64,000 bases of DNA from Flavobacterium hankyongi (GTDB lineage Bacteria; Bacteroidota; Bacteroidia; Flavobacteriales; Flavobacteriaceae): assembly GCF_036840915.1 (NCBI RefSeq), contig NZ_CP085725.1, positions 310,001 to 374,000 on the forward strand, written 5' to 3'. Position 1 is the stretch's first letter. Each line of letters starts with the position of its first letter. The notes under the pieces are model-generated. The model was not told the origin of the DNA. It saw only the letters and a program-made list of their open reading frames with translations, and ran no database searches. Of the stretch, positions 27,988-36,900 are shown in pieces. Made by a program: the position numbers and the translations under genes.

Positions 27988-30900
27988 ATGAAAAAACACC
28001 TACTTATCTTCATTTTTTCATTGGGATATTTTCTGTCATTTTCGCAAAATGCCCCAACTGTATATGTGGATATACAAGCACCTTTGCCAATATGTAATCC
28101 GGGAGAATCAACCACTCTTCAGGCTGATTATTTGCAAACTTATGCTACAAATACTAATAACTATGATGTGACATCGATTCCGTATGCACCTTCTTATCCT
28201 TTTACGGGAGGAACACTTTTAGATGTGTCAGTCGATGATATTTGGTCACCAATAGTGACTTTACCCTTCCCTTTTTGTTTTTATGGACAAAACTATACTA
28301 AATTATTAGTAGGAGCTAATGGTGTTGTAACTTTCGATATCGCTGGTGTTGTGCCAGGTGGAACACAAACACCTTTAGTAGCTGGTGGTTGTGATTGGAG
28401 TTTTTCTTCATCAATACCAACTACTAATGCAGATTTCAATATAAGAAATGCAATTTATGGGGTTTATCAAGATATTCATCCAGGTTTAATTACTAATCCA
28501 GTAGTTCAGAATATTAATTATTATGTAACTGGAACTTACCCTAATAGAGCTTTTGTTCTTAATACATCTGAGATCCCTCAATTCTCTTGTAATACAAGTG
28601 TTGGTCTTCAAACTTATCAGATCATTTTATATGAAACAACTAATACTATAGATGTTCTTGTTAAGAAAAGGACACCTTGTAATGCATGGCAGAACGGTGT
28701 TGGGGTTATTGGACTTATGAATAAAGCGGGGACTTTAGCTGCTGTGCCACCAGGTAGAAATACTGGAAACTGGAGTGCATTTAATGAGGCATGGCGTTTT
28801 ACTCCATCAGCTGCAGGAGGGTCAAATGTGACTTTAAATTGGCATTTAGGTAGTTCAACTGGTCCAAGTTTAGGATCAGCAAATCCAATTACGGTTTCTC
28901 CTACAACACCAACAACGTATACAGCTGTAGCAACTTACACTAGATGTGATGGTACTTTAATAGAAATACAAGACGATATAACTGTTGGTGTAGAACCAGC
29001 TTTACCAACTTTAGATCCTCAAGACATAACACTATGTACATCTTCTCCAGGACCTTATACATTTAATATTAACCAAAATACTTATATGGCAAATGGTTAT
29101 GCAACGCCTGGTGATTTTGTGTTTAGGTATTATGTGGATAATGCTGGTGCACCAGGGGCTCAAATTCCTAATGCAACTTTAGGTGCATACACACCAATAT
29201 CTACTACATATCCACAAACCATTTGGGTTGAAATAGAAGAGCAAGGAACTGTAACCGGCACAGGGTGTACGAATCTTAGATCTTTTCAATTAAACGTTAC
29301 AGCTGGTCCAAGTGGAAGTTTTAGTTATACACCTGCTACTTATTGTGAGTCGATTACATCGCCACAGGCTGTAACATTAAGTGCATTGACATCGGGAGGT
29401 GTTTTTAGTGCTACACCAGCAGGATTGATTATAGATCCAACTACAGGAGCAATTACACCAAATGGTAGTACACCTAATACATATACAGTTCATTATGATA
29501 TAGTTGCATCGGGAAGTTGTCCAGCATTTTCGGCACCAACATTCACTGTGACAATAAATCCAGCTCCAACAGCGCCAGCAGTAACGGTTGTTCAACCAAC
29601 ATGTACGGTGACTACAGGTTCCATTACTGTAACTTCTCCATTAGGAGCGGGTTATGAATATAGTGTCGATAATGGCATGAACTATCAATCTAATCCATTA
29701 TTTCCAGGATTACCACCTGGATCATACATAGTTATTGTAAGAGATATCAGTTCTTCTTGTGTATCTTCGACAACTCCTGTTACCATTAATACCCCTCCGG
29801 GATCACCTTCAATACCGCTTGTTGGAACAACAGCACCAACATGTACAGCAGATGGATCGAGCACAATCACAAATTACGATCCTACGTTAACTTATACTTT
29901 CACCCCAGCAGGTCCTACAGTAGGCGCAGGTGGAGTTATTACAGGTATGTTGGTTGGAACATCTTATACAGTAACAGCAACTAATGCGACTTGTTCTTCT
30001 GCTCCATCAGCAGCATTTAGTAATTTACCAATGCTAATTACTCCAGTAGTTCCAATAACTAGTACAACAGCGGCTACATGTACAGCAGATGGATCAAGCA
30101 CGATTACAAATTATGTAGCAGCTCAAATCTATACTTTCACCCCAACAGGTCCAACAGTAGGCGCAGGTGGAGTGATTACAGGTATGGTTGCAGGAACGAG
30201 TTATACCGTGACAGCAGGTAATGGAAGTTGTACATCGGCAGCTTCGGCATCATTTAATAATCCAGTTATGCTTACAACTCCTGTAGTTCCAACAATAAAC
30301 ACAGCATCAGCAACTTGTACAGCAAATGGATCAAGTACGATAACCAATTATGTTGCGACGTTAACTTATACTTTCACCCCAGCAGGTCCTACAGTAGGCG
30401 CAGGTGGAGTTATTACAGGTATGTTGGTTGGAACATCTTATACAGTAACAGCAACTAATGCGACTTGTTCTTCTGCTCCATCAGCAGCATTTAGTAATTT
30501 ACCAATGCTAATTACTCCAGTAGTTCCAATAACTAGTACAACAGCGGCTACATGTACAGCAGATGGATCAAGCACGATTACAAATTATGTAGCAGCTCAA
30601 ACCTATACTTTCACCCCAACAGGTCCAACAGTAGGCGCAGGTGGAGTGATTACAGGTATGGTTGCAGGAACGAGTTATACCGTGACAGCAGGTAATGGAA
30701 GTTGTACATCGGCAGCTTCGGCATCATTTAATAATCCAGTTATGCTTACAACTCCTGTAGTTCCAACAATAAACACAGCATCAGCAACTTGTACAGCAAA
30801 TGGATCAAGTACGATTACCAATTATGTTGCGACGTTAACTTATACTTTCACCCCAGCAGGTCCTACAGTAGGCGCAGGTGGAGTTATTACAGGTATGGTT

Positions 30901-33387
30901 ATAGGAACGAGTTATACCGTGACGGCAGGTAATGGAAGTTGTTCATCAGTTGCATCAGCGGCATTTAGTAATGCAGCAATGTTAGTTACTCCAGTAGTTC
31001 CAACGACAGCAACAACAGCGGCTACATGTACAGCAGCTGGATCAAGCACGATTACAAATTATGTAGCGGGTCAAACCTATACTTTCACCCCAACAGGTCC
31101 AACAGTAGGCGCAGGTGGAGTTATTACAGGTATGATTGCTGGAACGAGTTATACCGTGACGGCAGGTAATGGAAGTTGTACATCGGCAGCTTCGGCATCA
31201 TTTAATAATCCAGTTATGCTTACAACTCCTGTAGTTCCAACAATAAACACAGCATCAGCAACTTGTACAGCAAATGGATCAAGTACGATTACCAATTATG
31301 TTGCGACGTTAACTTATACTTTCACCCCAGCAGGTCCTACAGTTGGAGCAGGTGGAGTGATTACAGGTATGGTTATAGGAACGAGTTATACCGTGACGGC
31401 AGGTAATGGAAGTTGTTCATCAGTTGCATCAGCGGCATTTAGTAATGCAGCAATGCTAATTACTCCAGCGGTTCCAACAACAGCAACAACAGCGGCTACA
31501 TGTGCGGCAGCTGGATCGAGCACGATTACAAATTATGTAGCAGCTCAAACCTATACTTTCACCCCAACAGGTCCAACAGTAGGCGCAGGTGGAGTGATTA
31601 CAGGTATGGTTGCAGGAACGAGTTATACCGTGACAGCAGGTAATGGAAGTTGTACATCGGCAGCTTCGGCATCATTTAATAATCCAGTTATGCTTACAAC
31701 TCCTGTAGTTCCAACAATAAACACAGCATCAGCAACTTGTACAGCAAATGGATCAAGTACGATAACCAATTATGTTGCGACGTTAACTTATACTTTCACC
31801 CCAGCAGGTCCTACAGTAGGCGCAGGTGGAGTGATTACAGGTATGGTTATAGGAACGAGTTATACCGTGACGGCAGGTAATGGAAGTTGTTCATCAGTTG
31901 CATCAGCGGCATTTAGTAATGCAGCAATGTTAGTTATTCCAGTAGTTCCAACGACAGCAACAACAGCGGCTACATGTACAGCAGCTGGATCAAGCACGAT
32001 TACAAATTATGTAGCGGGTCAAACCTATACTTTCACCCCAACAGGTCCAACAGTAGGCGCAGGTGGAGTGATTACAGGTATGATTGCTGGAACGAGTTAT
32101 ACCGTGACGGCAGGTAATGGAAGTTGTACATCGGCAGCTTCGGCATCATTTAATAATCCAGTTATGCTTACAACTCCTGTAGTTCCAACAATAAACACAG
32201 CATCAGCAACTTGTACAGCAAATGGATCAAGTACGATTACCAATTATGTTGCGACGTTAACTTATACTTTCACCCCAGCAGGTCCTACAGTTGGAGCAGG
32301 TGGAGTGATTACAGGTATGGTTATAGGAACGAGTTATACCGTGACGGCAGGTAATGGAAGTTGTTCATCAGTTGCATCAGCGGCATTTAGTAATGCAGCA
32401 ATGTTAGTTACTCCAGTAGTTCCAACGACAGCAACAACAGCGGCTACATGTGCGGCAGATGGGTTGAGTACAATTACCAATTATAATGCTGCACAGACGT
32501 ATGTTTTCACCCCAACAGGTCCAACAGTAGGCGCAGGTGGAGTTATTACAGGTATGACAGCAGGTATAAGTTATACGGTAAAGGCTAGTAACGGAAGTTG
32601 CTTATCGGGAGCATCGATAGCGTTTAAAAACCCTGAAAAACTTACCACTCCAGTGATGACCTTAACTAATGGCTATGTTTGTGTGGATCCAAATTCAGGA
32701 GCTGTGTTGAATACTTATACAATTACGGCTAATTTAAGCGCGACAGATTATAGTTTCCAATGGACAGATAGTTCAGGAGCGATAGTAGGAGGATCAGGAA
32801 ATTCATATACAGCATCAGCACCAGGAACTTATACTGCAATTGCAACTCCACTCACATCGGCAGTATGTCCGCCATTACCAGCACAAGCTACAGTAGTTCC
32901 ATCATCATGGCCACAGGCTTTAGATGTAGTTACTTCAGAATATTTTGCAGATGTAATGAGTATTAATGTAATGGCTACACCAGCAGGGAATTATGAATAT
33001 TCGTTAGATGGTGGAGATTACCAAAGCAGCAGTGTGTTTACAGATGTAACACCTGGAGAACACACAGTCACGGTTCGTGATGTACATCAGTGTGGAGATA
33101 TTTCAATTACTACTACACTTATTGATTTTCCAAGATATTTCACGCCAAATGGTGATGGCTATCATGATACGTGGAATATTTCTGCCTTACAAGGTCAGTC
33201 TAATTCAAAAATTCATATCTTTGACAGATTTGGAAAATTACTGAAAGAAATCAGACCTTCGAGTAGTGGTTGGAACGGTACCTTTAACGGACAAGACTTG
33301 CCATCAACAGATTACTGGTTTGTGGTATTCTACCAAGAAAAAGGACAAAACAAAGAATTTAAATCCCATTTCTCTTTAAAACGATAA
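27988..33387 (+). CDS. Large type IX secreted repeat protein (adhesin-like)
   Basis: A 1799-residue surface protein, started at the ATG at 27988 where the signal peptide begins (MKKHLLIFIFSLGYFLSFSQ). Residues 20-300 form a beta-rich domain with CFYGQNYTKLLVGANGVVTF, reminiscent of nidogen-like domains. Two or three Ig-like domains follow. Residues 618-1565 are twelve tandem 79-residue repeats, each with two Cys at fixed positions (TC at 2, SC at 52), so probably a disulfide-stapled beta-sandwich. The C-terminus (last 90 residues, FTPNGDGYHDTW, IFDRFGKLL, DYWFVVFY) is a gliding-motility-associated type B type IX sorting domain. Likely surface adhesin; ligand unknown. Confidence 0.88.
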   Translation: MKKHLLIFIFSLGYFLSFSQNAPTVYVDIQAPLPICNPGESTTLQADYLQTYATNTNNYDVTSIPYAPSYPFTGGTLLDVSVDDIWSPIVTLPFPFCFYGQNYTKLLVGANGVVTFDIAGVVPGGTQTPLVAGGCDWSFSSSIPTTNADFNIRNAIYGVYQDIHPGLITNPVVQNINYYVTGTYPNRAFVLNTSEIPQFSCNTSVGLQTYQIILYETTNTIDVLVKKRTPCNAWQNGVGVIGLMNKAGTLAAVPPGRNTGNWSAFNEAWRFTPSAAGGSNVTLNWHLGSSTGPSLGSANPITVSPTTPTTYTAVATYTRCDGTLIEIQDDITVGVEPALPTLDPQDITLCTSSPGPYTFNINQNTYMANGYATPGDFVFRYYVDNAGAPGAQIPNATLGAYTPISTTYPQTIWVEIEEQGTVTGTGCTNLRSFQLNVTAGPSGSFSYTPATYCESITSPQAVTLSALTSGGVFSATPAGLIIDPTTGAITPNGSTPNTYTVHYDIVASGSCPAFSAPTFTVTINPAPTAPAVTVVQPTCTVTTGSITVTSPLGAGYEYSVDNGMNYQSNPLFPGLPPGSYIVIVRDISSSCVSSTTPVTINTPPGSPSIPLVGTTAPTCTADGSSTITNYDPTLTYTFTPAGPTVGAGGVITGMLVGTSYTVTATNATCSSAPSAAFSNLPMLITPVVPITSTTAATCTADGSSTITNYVAAQIYTFTPTGPTVGAGGVITGMVAGTSYTVTAGNGSCTSAASASFNNPVMLTTPVVPTINTASATCTANGSSTITNYVATLTYTFTPAGPTVGAGGVITGMLVGTSYTVTATNATCSSAPSAAFSNLPMLITPVVPITSTTAATCTADGSSTITNYVAAQTYTFTPTGPTVGAGGVITGMVAGTSYTVTAGNGSCTSAASASFNNPVMLTTPVVPTINTASATCTANGSSTITNYVATLTYTFTPAGPTVGAGGVITGMVIGTSYTVTAGNGSCSSVASAAFSNAAMLVTPVVPTTATTAATCTAAGSSTITNYVAGQTYTFTPTGPTVGAGGVITGMIAGTSYTVTAGNGSCTSAASASFNNPVMLTTPVVPTINTASATCTANGSSTITNYVATLTYTFTPAGPTVGAGGVITGMVIGTSYTVTAGNGSCSSVASAAFSNAAMLITPAVPTTATTAATCAAAGSSTITNYVAAQTYTFTPTGPTVGAGGVITGMVAGTSYTVTAGNGSCTSAASASFNNPVMLTTPVVPTINTASATCTANGSSTITNYVATLTYTFTPAGPTVGAGGVITGMVIGTSYTVTAGNGSCSSVASAAFSNAAMLVIPVVPTTATTAATCTAAGSSTITNYVAGQTYTFTPTGPTVGAGGVITGMIAGTSYTVTAGNGSCTSAASASFNNPVMLTTPVVPTINTASATCTANGSSTITNYVATLTYTFTPAGPTVGAGGVITGMVIGTSYTVTAGNGSCSSVASAAFSNAAMLVTPVVPTTATTAATCAADGLSTITNYNAAQTYVFTPTGPTVGAGGVITGMTAGISYTVKASNGSCLSGASIAFKNPEKLTTPVMTLTNGYVCVDPNSGAVLNTYTITANLSATDYSFQWTDSSGAIVGGSGNSYTASAPGTYTAIATPLTSAVCPPLPAQATVVPSSWPQALDVVTSEYFADVMSINVMATPAGNYEYSLDGGDYQSSSVFTDVTPGEHTVTVRDVHQCGDISITTTLIDFPRYFTPNGDGYHDTWNISALQGQSNSKIHIFDRFGKLLKEIRPSSSGWNGTFNGQDLPSTDYWFVVFYQEKGQNKEFKSHFSLKR
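29839..32682 (+). repeat. Twelve tandem 237-bp in-frame repeats
   Basis: Each unit starts at an ACATGT or ACTTGT codon pair and is exactly 237 bp (79 codons). Units alternate in two types, giving a 474-bp dimer; units 5-8 and 9-12 also match as 948-bp blocks. The first dimer (units 1-2) and the second (units 3-4) are almost identical in DNA. Coding repeat, not a CRISPR array. Confidence 0.92.
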
Positions 33388-33400
33388 ATGGTTTTAATAA

Positions 33401-33437
33401 AAAGAAAGAGGCTTACAACTGTAAGCCTCTTTCTTTT
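33401..33437. terminator. Bidirectional terminator after the repeat protein
   Basis: AAAGAAAGAGGCTTAC and its complement around AACT, with flanking A and T runs. Confidence 0.9.
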
Positions 33438-33487
33438 TTTAAATTATTATAAAAATTGAATTAAGATGTATTTCAATTTTATTGAAA

Positions 33488-34681
33488 TTAATTGTTATAA
33501 ACTTTTAACGCTTCACCTAAAATTTGAACAGATTTTATCAAGTCTTCATTTTTTAAAACATAAGCAATACGAACTTCATTTTTTCCAACATTAGGAGATG
33601 AATAAAATCCAGCAGCAGGTGCAACCATAACAGTTTCACCATTAAAATTGAAACTTTCTAATAACCACTGAGCAAAATTATCAGCATCTGTTACAGGTAG
33701 TTGAGCAATACAGTAAAAAGCACCTTTTGGAGTGGCAACTTTTACACCTGGGATTTTATTTAATTCTGTAATTAAAGTATCGCGACGCTCTTTATATTCA
33801 GTAATTACTTCGTCAAAATAGCTTTGAGGAGTTTCTAATGCAGCTTCACTGGCAATTTGTTCGTAAGTTGGCGGGCTTAAACGTGCTTGAGCAAATTTTA
33901 GTGCCGTTGACATTACTTCTTTGTTTTTAGAAACAATACATCCAATTCTTGCTCCACACATGCTATAGCGTTTTGAAACAGAATCAATCATTATAGCGTT
34001 TTCTTCAATTCCAGGAACATCCATTACAGAATAGTGTTTAGCTCCCTCATCGTAAACAAATTCTCTGTAAACCTCATCAGCAATTAAAAATAAATCATGT
34101 TTTTTTACCAACTCAGCTAATTGATTGATTTCTGATTGAGAATATAAATAACCAGTTGGGTTTCCGGGATTGCAAATTAAAATTGCTTTAGTTTTAGAAG
34201 TAATTAGTTTTTCAAAATCTGCAATAGGAGGTAATGCAAAGCCTTCATCTAGTGTAGATATAACTGGGACAACTTTTACTCCAGATGCAGTTGCAAATCC
34301 ATTATAATTAGCATAAAATGGCTCAGGAATTATTATTTCATCACCTGCATCCATGGTAGTTCCAATAGCAAAAAGTAAAGCTTCTGAACCGCCTGTAGTA
34401 ATTATAATATCTTCTTTATTAATAGGTAGTCCAATTTTTTGATAGCTTGATGCTAGTTTTGTTCTGTAGCTATCAAATCCTGCTGAATGACTGTATTCTA
34501 ATATTTTTATATCAGAATTCTTAACAGCTTCAATTGCAATTTCAGGTGTTTTGATATCGGGTTGACCGATGTTTAAATGATAAACTTTGTGGCCGTTTTT
34601 TTTGGCCATTTCTGAATAAGGAACCAGTTTTCTTATGGGAGATTCTGGCATTTGATGTCCTTTATTTGATATTTTAGGCAT
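33488..34681 (-). CDS. Class I/II pyridoxal-phosphate aminotransferase
   Basis: 397 aa from the ATG at 34681. Fold-type I aminotransferase, probably for aspartate or aromatic amino acids. The PLP lysine is in SVSKRYSMCGARIG; NPGNPTGYLYS and ADEVYREFVY are the other cofactor motifs, with Arg in EVRIAYV binding the substrate carboxylate. The open frame continues 30 bases upstream but MPKISNKGHQ is the usual start. Monocistronic. Confidence 0.92.
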   Translation of the reverse strand: MPKISNKGHQMPESPIRKLVPYSEMAKKNGHKVYHLNIGQPDIKTPEIAIEAVKNSDIKILEYSHSAGFDSYRTKLASSYQKIGLPINKEDIIITTGGSEALLFAIGTTMDAGDEIIIPEPFYANYNGFATASGVKVVPVISTLDEGFALPPIADFEKLITSKTKAILICNPGNPTGYLYSQSEINQLAELVKKHDLFLIADEVYREFVYDEGAKHYSVMDVPGIEENAIMIDSVSKRYSMCGARIGCIVSKNKEVMSTALKFAQARLSPPTYEQIASEAALETPQSYFDEVITEYKERRDTLITELNKIPGVKVATPKGAFYCIAQLPVTDADNFAQWLLESFNFNGETVMVAPAAGFYSSPNVGKNEVRIAYVLKNEDLIKSVQILGEALKVYNN

Positions 34682-34810
34682 AATAAAAAGTTTGGTGATG
34701 CAAATTTGCAATTTTTTTTGCAGAATAGTTCTTTAAAATTGTTTCAATTGTGTTAATTATGTGTTTTCCGTTTGAGAAAATTAGTAACTTTAAAGAAAGC
34801 CGTTTAATTA

Positions 34811-36142
34811 ATGAAAAAAATATCCATTTTTATTCTTTTTTTATTGTCGATTAATTTTATTTTTTCTCAAGGAAATTTTAAATTTTTGACCAATAAAAAA
34901 AAGATTTCAATCCCTTTTCAAGTAGGAAATAATCTTGTAATTATTCCTGTAGAATTAAATGGAGTCAAGCTTAATTTTTTGCTTGATACAGGAGTAGAGA
35001 GTACCATTTTGTTTAGTTTAGAGGAAGCAGATTCGATATCTTTCAATAGTTTACAAAAGATTAAAATTAAAGGACTTGGTACTGGTAAAGCAATAGAAGC
35101 ATTACACTCAAAGGGAAACGACTTAAGAATCAACGGTTTTGTAGATAATAAGCATGAAGTTTTTATTATACTAGATCAAGAAGTAAACTTTTCTTCCCAA
35201 GTTGGAATTCCAGTTCATGGTATTATTGGTTATAATTTTTTTAAAGATTATTTTGTTGAAATAAACTATAAAGCAAAAAGGGTAGTTGTTTACAGAAATA
35301 TTGATGACTATCCTAAATCAAGACTTAAATCATTTGAAGAAATTCCTATTTCGTTAGAATTAGAAAAGCCATATATTTTTGCAGATATATTATTAAATGA
35401 AAAAAATATTAAAGCTAAACTTTTAGTCGATACTGGAGGTAGTGATGCTATTTGGTTGTTTGAAGATGGAGAGATTATTGAGTCTCCAAATGATTATTTT
35501 ATTGATTTTTTAGGAAAGGGTTTTAGTGGTGATATACATGGTAAAAGAGCTAGAATTAAGAAGATGAATATTGGTAATAAAGAAATTAATTTACCTACTA
35601 TATCTTTTCCAGATAAAGAGTCGTTACAGAACGCTAGTTTTGTTAAAGATAGAAAAGGATCTATTGGTTCAGAAATACTAAGAAGATTTACAACTATTTA
35701 CGATTATAAAAACGGAAGAATGTTTTTTAAAAAAAATAATGACTTTGAGGATCCATTTAATTATAATATGAGTGGAATCGAAGTTCAACATAGTGGTTTG
35801 CAATGGATAAAAGAAGAAGTTCAGTTTAAAACAAATTTATTGAGTACTGTAAAGGACGAAGTTTCAGTTTATGAGTCTGGAAGACAAAATAACCTTAAGT
35901 ATCAATTTGCTTTAAAACCAGTATATGAGATAACAAGCGTGAGAAAATCTTCTCCAGCAGATTTAGCAGGTATAAAAAAAGGAGATATAATAGCAGTATT
36001 AAATGGTAAGTATGCTTTTAAATACAAACTACAAGACATTATTTCGTTGATGCAATCTGAAGAAGGGAAATGGATTAAACTAGAAGTAGAAAGAAATGGT
36101 GTAATATTTAAAACTAAATTTCAACTCAAAAAAATATTGTAA
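34811..36142 (+). CDS. Secreted retroviral-type aspartyl protease with PDZ domain
   Basis: A 443-residue exported protein. Signal peptide 1-19 (FILFLLSINFIFSQ). Two retropepsin-like lobes, each with its own DTG: LLDTGVEST (about residue 57) and LVDTGGSDA (about 210), so a single chain supplies both catalytic aspartates. Residues 360-440 are a PDZ domain with SSPADLAGIKKGDIIAVLNG. This double-DTG plus PDZ layout is a known Bacteroidota family whose targets are not established. Confidence 0.88.
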   Translation: MKKISIFILFLLSINFIFSQGNFKFLTNKKKISIPFQVGNNLVIIPVELNGVKLNFLLDTGVESTILFSLEEADSISFNSLQKIKIKGLGTGKAIEALHSKGNDLRINGFVDNKHEVFIILDQEVNFSSQVGIPVHGIIGYNFFKDYFVEINYKAKRVVVYRNIDDYPKSRLKSFEEIPISLELEKPYIFADILLNEKNIKAKLLVDTGGSDAIWLFEDGEIIESPNDYFIDFLGKGFSGDIHGKRARIKKMNIGNKEINLPTISFPDKESLQNASFVKDRKGSIGSEILRRFTTIYDYKNGRMFFKKNNDFEDPFNYNMSGIEVQHSGLQWIKEEVQFKTNLLSTVKDEVSVYESGRQNNLKYQFALKPVYEITSVRKSSPADLAGIKKGDIIAVLNGKYAFKYKLQDIISLMQSEEGKWIKLEVERNGVIFKTKFQLKKIL

Positions 36143-36175
36143 AAAATAAGGCTCATTTTTGAGCCTTATTTTTTT
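36143..36175. terminator. Bidirectional terminator
   Basis: AAAAATAAGGCTCA and TGAGCCTTATTTTT around a TTTT loop; overlaps the stop codon of the DUF1573 gene. Confidence 0.9.
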
Positions 36176-36608
36176 AGTTATTTGGTAACGTTTTTTTCTT
36201 CTCCATAACATTTACATCCGAAGCAGCTACAACTGTACCTTTAATTTTTAATGCTATCTTTCCTCCCTCATAATTTACCGCATTAGATTCAACTGTAATT
36301 GTTTTTCTAATTGGTCCAGGATTCATATTGTATTTCACTTCAATTTGACCAGTTTTACCTGGCATAATTGGTTCTTTTGGTTTACTAGGAACAGTACAAC
36401 CACAAGTAGATTGCACATTTGTAATAATCAAAGGAGCATCTCCAGTATTAGTAAATTCAAAAACACGAACACCATTGTCACTTTCTTTTGTTACTGTACC
36501 GTAATCAATAGTATTGTCTTGGTCTTTAAATTCAATTTTCGCACCTTTTTGTGCGCTAGCTGAAAAGGCAAAACCTAAAACAGCCATTATTAACATTAGT
36601 TTTTTCAT
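36174..36608 (-). CDS. DUF1573 secreted protein
   Basis: 144 residues with a signal peptide (MKKLMLIMAVLGFAFSASAQ). DUF1573 is an Ig-like ASPM/SPD2/Hydin-type fold; the motif NVQSTCGCTVPSKPKEPI with CGC is typical. Periplasmic. Function unknown, although often abundant in Bacteroidota envelopes. Divergent from valS across a 290-bp gap that holds the third dispersed repeat. Confidence 0.88.
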   Translation of the reverse strand: MKKLMLIMAVLGFAFSASAQKGAKIEFKDQDNTIDYGTVTKESDNGVRVFEFTNTGDAPLIITNVQSTCGCTVPSKPKEPIMPGKTGQIEVKYNMNPGPIRKTITVESNAVNYEGGKIALKIKGTVVAASDVNVMEKKKTLPNN

Positions 36609-36775
36609 AATTTTTAATTTAAGTCCAGTAAGATTTGTTTTTGTAAACTTACAAAAAATCTTTCTTTTTATATTTACATAGTTTACTTACTTTTGCAATA
36701 AATTACAAAAAGTGTACCAAACTCATTTATACATATTTCTTCAGGAGCGAGTCAGTCTTTACATCCAGTAAACTA

Positions 36776-36824
36776 TATTCCCGCTGTCCGCACTACATGG
36801 TAGTTAGCTCCCATCGGGGCTATA
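36776..36824. repeat. Dispersed palindromic repeat, copy 3 (short)
   Basis: Begins TATTCCCGCTGTCCGC and ends CCCATCGGGGCTATA, as in copy 1, but the A/T-rich inner stem is replaced by CACTACATGGTAG. The rest of the 36609-36900 gap is AT-rich; 36856-36896 repeats the word ATTCTAAA in low-complexity DNA. Confidence 0.7.
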
Positions 36825-36900
36825 GAGCAATCAACAACACTTTTGTAAACTTTTAGAATCTAAACATTCTAAATTCTAAACTCTAAATTCTAATTTAAAA

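Noticed and set aside
27885..28115. Minus-strand frame of 76 codons
   Set aside because: Opposite the start of the large repeat protein and its upstream region; no coding signals.
29839..32682. Regular repeats that could suggest a CRISPR array
   Set aside because: Units are 237 bp, continuous and in frame within one gene; there are no short repeats with unique spacers.
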